Below are positions 1 through 5,512 of a stretch of 7,530 nucleotides of DNA, piece after piece; position 1 is the stretch's first letter; each line of letters starts with the position of its first letter. Location of the stretch: positions 1-7,530 of the forward strand of contig WJJU01000530.1 in NCBI GenBank assembly GCA_014729595.1. Reading direction: 5' to 3'. The notes under the pieces are model-generated. The model made no database searches. It saw only the letters and a program-made list of their open reading frames with translations, and was not told where the DNA came from. This DNA comes from Chitinivibrionales bacterium. Its GTDB lineage: Bacteria > Fibrobacterota > Chitinivibrionia > Chitinivibrionales > WJMI01. Made by a program: the position numbers and the translations under genes.

Positions 1-1598
1 CCCTCGCTCTATCCGTTTTTCTCTTAGTGCAATGCCGCTTTTCTTTTGCGGAATCGGATCGCCCTAAACACGGAAGCGTGCAATTCGGCGCCGTGAAAGA
101 CACCGAACTCAACGGAAGCGGAAACGGAAATGGAAACGGAAACATTGAAAAGGGTAATCAAATCGGTAAAGGTCTTCCCAAAACCTTCGCCGATATCGTC
201 GATATGGTCGTACCGTCGGTTGTGTCCGTTATTCCAACCAAGATCGATACGGTTCTCTTTTACCGCAACCCATTTTACCGGTTTTTCGGCCCCCCGCCCG
301 AGCGCGATCCGTTCGAGTTCTACTTTGAAGAACCCGCCCCGGAGAGCGGCACCGACGAGGAGCCGCAAGTGGAACGAAGGGAACGCAAACAGCGGGGTCA
401 AGGATCCGGCGTTATCGTGTCGGCCGATGGTTACGTTCTTACCAATTACCATGTCGTATCGGGAGCCGACGAAATTGACGTCAAGCTACACGACGGGCGG
501 CGTTTCAAGGTAAATGTGGTGGGAATCGATTCCCTTTCCGACGTAGCGGTACTGAAAATAGACGAAAATGTCAAGAATTTACCGGTAGCGTATCTCGGCA
601 ACTCGGACCAGCTTCGAATAGGCGACTGGCTGATTGCCGTCGGCAATCCCTTCAGTCTCAACTGGACCGTCACTTCCGGAATCGTTTCGGCATTGGGCCG
701 CAGCGTGACCGGGACCGATCGTTTCGAGGACTTTATACAAACGGACGCCGCCATCAATCCCGGCAATTCCGGTGGCGCATTAGTTAACACCAACGGCGAG
801 GTGGTCGGCATAAATACCATGATTTACACCCGCTCGGGCGGCTATATGGGAATCGGATTCGCCATTCCCATCAATATGGCTATTCGCGTCATGAAAGATT
901 TGGTTTACGACGGGCGAGTTACACGGGGATGGATCGGGGTCAGCGTTCAACCGCTTGACCACGCCACTCGTGACGCCTTGGGTCTGCGGGACCTTGAGGG
1001 CGGAGTGCTAGTCAGCGATGTTTTCGAGGGACATCCGGCGCACATGGCGGGCATGAAACGTGGTGACGTAATCGTGTCGGTTGAGGGTCGGGGGGTAAAT
1101 GTCCCCAACGACTTACGGAACCTGGTAGCCGCTTTGAAACCCGACAGCGTAGTGGTGGTCATGGTCGTTCGCAACGGCCGACGGCACAGGCTGAACGTCA
1201 CGATAGTGGAACGCACCAACGAGCGCATATTGGGTTCCCGGCCTGCGCGGACACATGAGAGGAGCGAGCGGGCAAAACCCGAGGAACAACACGTGAAAAT
1301 TGACATATTAGGTATTTCAATAAGTAATATAACCGATACGGATCGCGAAGAATACGACATCCCCTCCGAAACACAAGGCGCAATCATTCGCAACCTTGCG
1401 GCCTCGTCGCCACTCTTTGGCGAATTGCGAGAAGGGGATGTTATTCGGGAGCTTAAAAAGTCCGGCGCTTCACCGCGGCCCGTACAATCCGCCGAAGAGC
1501 TTCGGGCGGCGCTGCACGGTGTCGACAAGGGGGACGGCGTTCTGGTGATGGTTGAGCGAAGTGGCAGCACATTCTACGCTTCGTTTCGAATTGATTAG
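1..1598 (+). CDS. HtrA/Deg-family periplasmic serine protease, 5' end outside window
   Basis: This is a trypsin-like ATP-independent protease (family S1C) with two PDZ domains, which degrades or refolds damaged envelope proteins. The frame is open from base 3 to the TAG at 1596-1598. A GTG at 27 could pose as a start, but the residues before it (LALSVFLL) are hydrophobic and run into a plausible signal peptidase site, SFA/ES, at about bases 42-56, so the true start is upstream of the window. Counting from the GTG: a low-complexity Gly/Asn linker (about 30-40), a loop rich in Phe, Pro and Glu (77-122), then the protease domain with catalytic His142 (TNYHVV), Asp172 (LSDVAVL) and Ser248 (GNSGG). 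PDZ1 spans about 300-395 and PDZ2 about 424-523. At over 523 residues it is somewhat longer than E. coli DegP or DegQ. The triad is complete, so it should be active. The DegP/DegQ/MucD subtype cannot be decided. Confidence 0.96.
   Translation, partial: LALSVFLLVQCRFSFAESDRPKHGSVQFGAVKDTELNGSGNGNGNGNIEKGNQIGKGLPKTFADIVDMVVPSVVSVIPTKIDTVLFYRNPFYRFFGPPPERDPFEFYFEEPAPESGTDEEPQVERRERKQRGQGSGVIVSADGYVLTNYHVVSGADEIDVKLHDGRRFKVNVVGIDSLSDVAVLKIDENVKNLPVAYLGNSDQLRIGDWLIAVGNPFSLNWTVTSGIVSALGRSVTGTDRFEDFIQTDAAINPGNSGGALVNTNGEVVGINTMIYTRSGGYMGIGFAIPINMAIRVMKDLVYDGRVTRGWIGVSVQPLDHATRDALGLRDLEGGVLVSDVFEGHPAHMAGMKRGDVIVSVEGRGVNVPNDLRNLVAALKPDSVVVVMVVRNGRRHRLNVTIVERTNERILGSRPARTHERSERAKPEEQHVKIDILGISISNITDTDREEYDIPSETQGAIIRNLAASSPLFGELREGDVIRELKKSGASPRPVQSAEELRAALHGVDKGDGVLVMVERSGSTFYASFRID
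114..143 (+). repeat. Five tandem hexamers GGAARY inside htrA
   Basis: Five in-frame 6-bp units (GGAAGC, GGAAAC, GGAAAT, GGAAAC, GGAAAC) encode a Gly-Ser/Asn linker between the signal peptide and the protease domain. Units are a multiple of three, so copy-number change would alter linker length without a frameshift. Confidence 0.9.
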
Positions 1599-1813
1599 AA
1601 CGGCGGCGAAACCGCGGCACTAATGTCCGCCACAACAAAACGATCGCCGCCGTAGTCCTCGATGCGTTCGGCGGACCATTCGATCTTCCAAATCACCGGT
1701 GCTGGGGTTCGGGAAGAACGGTCGACGCACGCGTACTTTTCTACAAGATCGCCTCGGCCGCCGGGGCGAAGGGATCGGGTTCCATCGGTGTGGCTCCAGA
1801 TCGAGCCGGGCAC
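1595..1813 (-). CDS. Possible small hypothetical protein or decayed gene end
   Basis: A 72-residue minus-strand frame from a GTG at 1813 to a TAA at 1595. Its stop overlaps the htrA stop (TTAG, 1595-1598) in convergent orientation. The frame is in fact open from 1882, where it would read AVVLNIEKLSSASRFPV before the GTG, but that part has no ATG. The composition is protein-like, with a mix of acidic, aromatic and aliphatic residues, for example VIWKIEWSAERIEDYGG near the C-terminus, and it reads better than the opposite strand. It lies in the same frame as the 114-residue gene upstream, separated only by two TAA codons at 1895 and 1883. It could therefore be the broken 3' part of one longer gene, a separate small gene with a poor start, or chance. 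No clear Shine-Dalgarno precedes the GTG. I do not recognise a family. Confidence 0.3.
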   Translation of the reverse strand: MPGSIWSHTDGTRSLRPGGRGDLVEKYACVDRSSRTPAPVIWKIEWSAERIEDYGGDRFVVADISAAVSPPF

Positions 1814-1894
1814 CCAACGTCGGGGAGCGGTAACCGGAAACCTGCTCGCCGAAGAAAGTTTTTCGATATTCAGTACGACCGCTTAGGCAAGCGC

Positions 1895-2239
1895 TTATTC
1901 GATTTCGCCGCCAATTACCTTGTCCATGGCAAGTGACGGAAAGAGGCGGGGAAGATGTTCTATCATACGCCACCCCGCGCCGCGAGCCACCGGGGCCATG
2001 GCAATATTGGTAAAGTATCGCTCAAGAAGCCTGTGGCGCTCTTGAGCCAGAGGTGGAATGCAGTAGTCTTCTTCTTCCCATAAGGCGGTATTGTCCGGCC
2101 GTATACGCGCGTCGGCCAGCGCACGTGACAGCGCCCGACCGAAAGGTTCCATTCCCTCGATTTCACCTCGTTCCAGTCGCGATTCCAACTCGGAAAGCAA
2201 CTCTATCCTCGGACGAGCCGAGACGGCGTAGTGCGCCAT
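1895..2239 (-). CDS. Hypothetical protein, 114 residues
   Basis: A soluble, probably cytoplasmic protein with no signal peptide or membrane segment. It begins with a short strand-like segment (AHYAVSARPR), then a charged helix (about 12-28), then the segment MEPFGRALSRALADARI (30-46). A distinctive acidic-aromatic stretch, WEEEDYC, occupies 54-60, and the segment PPLAQERHRLLERYF (62-76) follows. The tail GWRMIEHLPRLFPSL (89-103) is amphipathic. The ordered spacing of aromatic, acidic and proline residues suggests a real conserved protein, but I cannot name its family. The ATG at 2239 is preceded by purine-rich sequence with two GAGG motifs, one too close (2 nt) and one rather far (12 nt). It stands alone on the minus strand, convergent with htrA, and may continue in frame into the 1595-1882 stretch. 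Confidence 0.62.
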   Translation of the reverse strand: MAHYAVSARPRIELLSELESRLERGEIEGMEPFGRALSRALADARIRPDNTALWEEEDYCIPPLAQERHRLLERYFTNIAMAPVARGAGWRMIEHLPRLFPSLAMDKVIGGEIE

Positions 2240-2758
2240 AACCTCATCCTACCTCTTTTTTTTAGCCGCCGCGCGTTTTCCCCCCGACACCCGGGTTTGC
2301 GCCATTGTTCAGGGTCACCATTTTTAAAGATCCTGAGCTAAATCAATTCTCGGTTTTGTATCTATTTCTTCTCTCTTAACCATTTCATGTCTCCTTCTTT
2401 GCTTGCGGAGAGAGGGGGTTGGGGGATGAGCCACAGCCACAAAAAAGGCGCTTTTTCTCAGTTCGCGAAGCTAACCCTGACGACCATACGCCCGGCGTCG
2501 ACTACGGATCTCTCGTGCTTGATTGCTGGAATCCGTGCTATTAAGCATCGACGGCGAATTGCAGGCCTTTGTTTCGGCGCCGTAGATTGCGTTGACGAAC
2601 TGAGGCGACAACCACCGGGACTATCCATGCAATGGTTGTGCCGAAGCGTTGGAAGGCCGGTGTTGTTACGGCTCCCGCGCGATTACGTGCCGCCGAACCG
2701 ATTCCGAAGCATTCTCCTTAAGCTGCGCGGGGGGATAAATACCTGTTTCGCCGACCAC

Positions 2759-2780
2759 ATTCAGACCTCATTCAGACCTC
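2759..2780. repeat. 11-bp perfect tandem repeat ATTCAGACCTC x2
   Basis: Two adjacent identical copies of ATTCAGACCTC, at 2759-2769 and 2770-2780. The period of 11 bp is close to one DNA helical turn, so two protein monomers could bind the same face. It lies about 165-190 bp before the predicted sigma-54 start site, a usual distance for enhancer-binding protein sites. The function is inferred. Confidence 0.85.
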
Positions 2781-2853
2781 TTGTCGAGCAAATAGTGATC
2801 CCCCGGAGAGCTTCACTTTTGTTTTCGATTCCGGAAAGCTTTTTGGCGTTAAC

Positions 2854-2863
2854 GACCGCGGTC
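2854..2863. promoter_or_regulatory. Perfect palindrome GACCGCGGTC, possible operator
   Basis: A 10-bp perfect inverted repeat about 60-70 bp before the sigma-54 -24 element. Position and symmetry fit a site for a dimeric regulator, but a 10-bp palindrome can also occur by chance. It does not match the NifA or NtrC consensus as I know them. Confidence 0.3.
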
Positions 2864-2919
2864 CAACGGGGGAACACGCAAGAAAATGTAATCGAACGCC
2901 AACCGAAGCATTCCAGCCC

Positions 2920-2934
2920 TGGCACAGAACTTGC
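2920..2934 (+). promoter_or_regulatory. Sigma-54 (RpoN) -24/-12 promoter
   Basis: TGGCAC-N5-TTGC at 2920-2934, preceded by CC, matches the YTGGCAC-N5-TTGC consensus fully. The invariant GG (2921-2922) and GC (2933-2934) are separated by exactly ten bases. Transcription would start near 2946 and run rightward, giving a leader of about 360 nt before the ferritin-like gene at 3307, with no other good gene between. An alternative is that the transcript is a small RNA. Such promoters need an enhancer-binding ATPase bound upstream. The palindrome at 2854 and the tandem repeat at 2759 are candidate sites. Confidence 0.7.
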
Positions 2935-3114
2935 GCACGCTATAAGTCGCTATAAATAAGAGCGGTACGCAAAACATCGGCGATTCAGCATTAATTCCCG
3001 AAACAAGCTTACAAGTGTCGACGGCAACGCGCAAAGCCGGGCTAAATCTTTGCTTTCCGCAATTTGTGACTGAAGCGGAACGCGGTCGCGGGCGGATTTC
3101 AAGGGCCCTATCGT

Positions 3115-3130
3115 CTCATGGTTACATGAG
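3115..3130 (+). other. Hairpin CTCATG-GTTA-CATGAG in the possible leader
   Basis: A perfect 6-bp stem with a 4-nt loop, about 170 nt after the predicted sigma-54 start and about 180 nt before the ferritin-like gene. No T-run follows, so it is not a simple terminator. A perfect palindrome AGGGCCCT lies just upstream at 3101-3108. The role is unknown. Confidence 0.35.
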
Positions 3131-3295
3131 TCTCGTAGGGGCGGCTTCGGCGAAAAAGTGGACGCGGCGCCTTGTAGCATTGGGAAAAACGCTTCGGTTG
3201 CGGGAAACATACCAACCCATCGACCGATGCGAGGGGATTGCCCTGCCGGTGTGTGCGTATTAAGGATGCCCTGTACTCCTTATCTCAACAAGACC

Positions 3296-3300
3296 GGAGG
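3296..3300 (+). promoter_or_regulatory. Shine-Dalgarno GGAGG fixing the start at 3307
   Basis: GGAGG ends 6 nt before ATG 3307. The frame also has an earlier TTG at 3238, but that has no such site, so 3307 is the start. Confidence 0.85.
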
Positions 3301-3306
3301 AAATTC

Positions 3307-3942
3307 ATGAAACCGTCAAACCCCACCCATGTTCCTCAACCGTCGAAAACGCAAGCAAACGGCGAAGCGCTTTCCGATTATATCCATTTCGCTTTGCATC
3401 GGTGTACCGAAGCCGCCGATGCGTACGCCAACGCGGCACGCGTAGTCCCACGCGGACTTCGATCCCTTTTCTTAAGCACGTTGGCAATAGCCAAACGAGA
3501 GCAGGCATTGAGCATGCGCCAACTTTTTCGCGGCGATTGCTATCTGCTCAGCTCGACACGCGAAGAAAATGCGCGTAACGGCCAAGCCCCCTCGATGGTG
3601 AGTTACCTTCTCGATGTCGGGCTCAAACCGGTAAGTTCACTAATGGACGTGTTTTCATTCGCAATCAAGCGGGAACAAAAAACGCTTGACCTCTACACGA
3701 AGCTTTCGGAACTCGAAGACGACCCCGACGTACGGACTCTTCTCAACTATCTCGTCAAGCTTCAGCGGTCGCAGGTCACGTATACCGAAACGCTCTATCG
3801 ACGGCTCGTACAAGCCGGTCCGCGGGCGGAGCAAGCGGCGGCACGTACACAATCCGCCATCCGACAAGAAGCTCTCGTTCAGGCCGGTCCTTCAACCCGC
3901 CGTCCGCGTCCGTTCGCCAAAATACCGGAGGGTACTCCCTGA
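3307..3942 (+). CDS. Ferritin/rubrerythrin-like helical protein with degenerate metal site
   Basis: A 211-residue cytoplasmic protein that looks like a four-helix ferritin-like bundle. Helix 1 spans about 20-46 (SDYIHFALHRCTEAADAYANAA), helix 2 about 50-74 (LAIAKREQALSMRQLF), helix 3 about 110-135 (FAIKREQKTLDLYTKLSE, the best match to rubrerythrin-like proteins) and helix 4 about 141-168. Rubrerythrin-like proteins carry E-x-x-H ligand pairs in helices 2 and 4. Here helix 2 reads KREQALSM and helix 4 reads LQRSQVTYTETL, with neither an E-x-x-H nor a His. A di-iron centre is therefore doubtful and the protein may be structural or regulatory. Residues 166-211 form a basic, Pro- and Ala-rich tail in which LVQAGP occurs twice. 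It probably shares a direction, and perhaps a transcript, with the DUF302 gene 290 bp downstream. The sigma-54 promoter at 2920 may drive it. The family assignment is from pattern only. Confidence 0.8.
   Translation: MKPSNPTHVPQPSKTQANGEALSDYIHFALHRCTEAADAYANAARVVPRGLRSLFLSTLAIAKREQALSMRQLFRGDCYLLSSTREENARNGQAPSMVSYLLDVGLKPVSSLMDVFSFAIKREQKTLDLYTKLSELEDDPDVRTLLNYLVKLQRSQVTYTETLYRRLVQAGPRAEQAAARTQSAIRQEALVQAGPSTRRPRPFAKIPEGTP
3805..3890 (+). repeat. Two imperfect 17-bp direct repeats in the tail of the ferritin-like gene
   Basis: Bases 3805-3821 and 3874-3890 match at 15 of 17 positions and lie 69 bp (23 codons) apart. Each encodes LVQAGP (residues 167-172 and 190-195). This suggests an internal duplication of a 23-residue unit, with little identity left between the copies. 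Confidence 0.6.
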
Positions 3943-4232
3943 ACGGGTCCGAAGACGAATACATGATTGGTTGTTCGCCAAAAAAAGCAGACGAATGGCA
4001 GGCTTTGCTCTTCGACTCACCTCTTCACGGAAGGTCAACTACGCGGTATGAGACGCTTCCCCGGCGATTGCCGTGCTTTCAACACCGTTTGAGTGGAGCG
4101 GCTTATGTCGACGAAGGAGGATGGTTGCGGTCGGTTGAGGGGGTGAGTGAGGGGCGGTATGTAGTGCGACGGGCCTCAATGGGCGACGCGGATGGTGAGG
4201 GATGATCTGTGGGAAAGGTTGGAGGGGGCACT
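3943..4232 (+). other. Spacer with a strongly G-rich plus strand
   Basis: No convincing gene is present. A frame of 80 codons from ATG 3963 lacks a Shine-Dalgarno and a plausible composition. In 4111-4230, I count 61 G and 14 C in 120 bases, with seven runs of three or more G, including GGGGG at 4139-4143 and 4224-4228 and GGGG at 4151-4154. This strand is the coding strand of the following DUF302 gene, so its transcript would be G-rich and could form quadruplexes. A small hairpin CGGC-GATT-GCCG is at about 4057-4068. No terminator was seen after the ferritin-like gene, consistent with readthrough into DUF302. Confidence 0.6.
4221..4225 (+). promoter_or_regulatory. Shine-Dalgarno GGAGG fixing a GTG start at 4233
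   Basis: GGAGG, within GGAGGGGG, lies 7 nt before GTG 4233. The earlier GTG at 4209 has no comparable site, and the later ATG at 4260 has only a weak one. Confidence 0.65.
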
Positions 4233-4733
4233 GTGGCGAATAGGATTGACGAGATAGCTATGGACGGCGAATGCGCCGGCGTTAGAAGGCTCATTCTGAA
4301 CAAAACGGCCGATGAGATCTTAGACCGTTACCTTCCGGACGCCTTGACCCGGGAGGGATTTGTGATTCTTTCGCAAATCAGTTTGGATGATGCTCTGCAC
4401 GCAAAGCTGGGATTGGATTTGAGACACTATACAATTATCGGTGTTTGTCATCCACACGTGTCCGAGGGGATCCCTCCGTCACCCGAAAGCCTCGGCCTTT
4501 TTCTTCAATGCAATATTGTTGTTTACGAGGTTCAATCTCAAAGCATAGTCGCCGTCATTCGCCCCACGGTTGCGCTGGAGGCCGTAAGCGGCGAGGGCTT
4601 GCGCGAAATCGCGGAGGGGCTCGAAGAGCGGCTTGAACGGGTACTCGACACACTGGCTTTAACGAAACCGCCAAATTCCCCCAAACGCACCATTTTAGCT
4701 TCCCGAAAACCAGGTACAAAACATTGGCCGTGA
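4233..4733 (+). CDS. DUF302-domain protein
   Basis: A 166-residue soluble protein. The DUF302 core runs from about 40 to 112: EGFVILSQISLDDALHAKLG, then HYTIIGVCHPH (66-75), then SLGLFLQCNIVVYEV (86-100) and SIVAVIRPTVAL. These follow the usual DUF302 order of a start strand, a Cys-centred turn after the G, a hydrophobic strand ending in the CN-VVYE motif, and a P after the last strand. Cys72 (VCHPH) and Cys93 (LQCN) are at positions commonly cysteine in the family. The biochemical role of DUF302 is not established. The N-terminal 35 residues and the basic C-terminal tail (141-166) are outside the domain. The GTG start is chosen by its GGAGG. The gene ends 33 bp from the convergent SRPBCC gene, with no clear shared terminator. 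It follows the ferritin-like gene on the same strand and may be co-transcribed. Confidence 0.85.
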   Translation: MANRIDEIAMDGECAGVRRLILNKTADEILDRYLPDALTREGFVILSQISLDDALHAKLGLDLRHYTIIGVCHPHVSEGIPPSPESLGLFLQCNIVVYEVQSQSIVAVIRPTVALEAVSGEGLREIAEGLEERLERVLDTLALTKPPNSPKRTILASRKPGTKHWP

Positions 4734-4766
4734 TACCAACTGAACTGCGTTCCCGCTTGTTTCGTC

Positions 4767-5303
4767 TTAAAAATGGGCGTGTTCGGTGGGCCGTGTCGGG
4801 CTCATCACATCCCCTACAAGCACGACGGGACGGTTGAGGACGAGTGCATGCTCTTCACCGTTTCGGCCCCAACCCTCGGCGAGCCTTTTCAGCGCCCGAT
4901 TCATTGCATCCTGCCTTCTCCAAACCGTCGAATGATTAAGCCGGTAACGCATGAAAGGCACCAGAAGGCCCCGGTAAGTGGTTGTTTGAACAAATCGCAT
5001 TCCCTCCGGTCCACTAATCTGCAGCCAAAAAGCGTATTCCGCATTTAATACACATTCGAAAAGCATGCGTTCTCTGATCTTGAACCCGAAGGGAGGCCGA
5101 ACCTTGACGACATGAAGCACGGTGCGCCTTGGCGCAAACGACGCCGAACGGATTGCAACGTTCAGGTTGAGGCCCTCTTCAATCCGACCCGACCCGCCGA
5201 TCACGAAGGGGTTCCAGCATTTGTAAAAATTAACATTGGTTAAAATGTACCAAACACGTTCCGCCGGGGCGTCAATAATGATGCTGGAGGTAACTTGCAG
5301 CAT
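4767..5303 (-). CDS. SRPBCC (START/polyketide cyclase-like) domain protein
   Basis: A 178-residue soluble protein with the helix-grip fold used to bind hydrophobic ligands in a deep cavity. The N-terminus is diagnostic: strand VTSSIIIDAPAERVWYIL (4-21), then the helix and the turn NVNFYKCWNPFV (23-34). Further strands follow at 46-55, 60-69, 74-86 and 103-110, and the long C-terminal helix at about 125-145. Residues 146-178 are an extra tail without a clear fold. ATG 5303 is preceded by AAGGAGAG at good spacing. It is the last gene of a minus-strand series after the enzyme I gene, 209 bp downstream of it, and the spacer between them is highly structured, so translation or transcription could be controlled there. 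The ligand cannot be told. Stress or antibiotic-type cyclases, StAR-like carriers and DUF-type coenzyme Q-binding proteins share this fold. Confidence 0.85.
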   Translation of the reverse strand: MLQVTSSIIIDAPAERVWYILTNVNFYKCWNPFVIGGSGRIEEGLNLNVAIRSASFAPRRTVLHVVKVRPPFGFKIRERMLFECVLNAEYAFWLQISGPEGMRFVQTTTYRGLLVPFMRYRLNHSTVWRRQDAMNRALKRLAEGWGRNGEEHALVLNRPVVLVGDVMSPTRPTEHAHF

Positions 5304-5317
5304 AATTCTCTCCTTTC

Positions 5318-5357
5318 GAGCCCCGATAAGTATGAGCCGGGACTCAGACCGGTCCCG
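5318..5357 (-). promoter_or_regulatory. Two mutually exclusive hairpins before the SRPBCC ribosome-binding site
   Basis: On the minus-strand transcript, the arm at 5338-5345 (GAGTCCCG) can pair with 5318-5325 (CGGGGCTC; 8 pairs with one G-U, 12-nt loop). Its part 5338-5343 can instead pair with 5352-5357 (CGGGAC; 6 pairs, 8-nt loop). The two folds exclude each other, and the first ends a few bases before the AAGGAG that serves ATG 5303. This is the usual form of an attenuator or riboswitch expression platform. No U-run follows, so control of translation is more likely than termination. Confidence 0.45.
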
Positions 5358-5372
5358 AGGGTCCGTCGGCTT

Positions 5373-5502
5373 CGTTGCGCCTACTCGCCGTATCGCGGAG
5401 GCTGTGGCGCCCTTGCACCAATTCCGGTGCGAGATCCGCGGGCCGCGCTCGGTTCCCGGTTGCTGGGGATCTCCGGCCGTCGCCGGCCCGCGAGTCGCAA
5501 CG
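5373..5502 (-). ncRNA. Candidate structured leader RNA, unknown class
   Basis: The spacer is about 70 % G+C over 5341-5520 by hand count (127 of 180). It folds on paper into a compact junction: a closing stem of 5373-5379 with 5496-5502 (7 pairs) continuing, after a 3-nt bulge at 5380-5382, as 5383-5388 with 5490-5495 (6 pairs). Inside lie a hairpin 5415-5419/5426-5430, a 7-pair stem 5431-5437/5467-5473 starting directly after it, and a hairpin 5473-5477/5482-5486 starting where that ends. Such end-to-end helices resemble a four-way junction. The orientation is inferred as minus, because the SRPBCC gene and its hairpin switch lie just downstream on that strand. It could also be a plus-strand RNA, a transcript-stabilising spacer or a DNA repeat. 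I found no motif of cobalamin, TPP, SAM, c-di-GMP, 6S or SRP RNA. Confidence 0.45.
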
Positions 5503-5512
5503 TGGGGGGCTT

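Larger units (their letters stand above)
2240..3306. other. Long region without a convincing gene
   Basis: About 1 kb between the divergent hypothetical gene and the ferritin-like gene. A plus-strand frame of 190 codons (2387-2959) is open. It is very rich in Arg, poor in acidic residues, has no Shine-Dalgarno at its first ATG, and its last codons overlap a sigma-54 promoter, so I do not call it a gene. A second ATG in that frame at 2426 does follow a purine-rich run, so the frame cannot be fully excluded. What I can support here: an 11-bp tandem repeat, a 10-bp palindrome, a sigma-54 promoter and a hairpin, each listed separately. No tRNA-like T-arm and no known mobile element was seen. Confidence 0.6.

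Noticed and set aside
27..29. GTG as the start of htrA
   Set aside because: The frame is open upstream and encodes the hydrophobic core of a signal peptide, so this GTG is an internal valine.
947..1570. Minus-strand open frame of 207 codons
   Set aside because: Antisense shadow of the two HtrA PDZ domains, with a Ser/Arg/Thr-rich product.
1603..1615. Hairpin GCGG-CGAAA-CCGC after htrA as a terminator
   Set aside because: Only four pairs and no T-run follows.
2255..2263. T-run as a terminator on the plus strand
   Set aside because: No stem lies before it, and no plus-strand gene ends there.
3015..3263. Open frame of 82 codons in the sigma-54 leader
   Set aside because: GTG start without a Shine-Dalgarno and no recognisable protein features.
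3998..4012. Second sigma-54-like site (TGGCAG followed by TTTGC)
   Set aside because: Only eight bases separate GG and GC instead of ten.
3963..4205. Open frame of 80 codons between the ferritin-like and DUF302 genes
   Set aside because: No ribosome-binding site, no recognisable fold, and it runs through the G-rich stretch, which removes stop codons.
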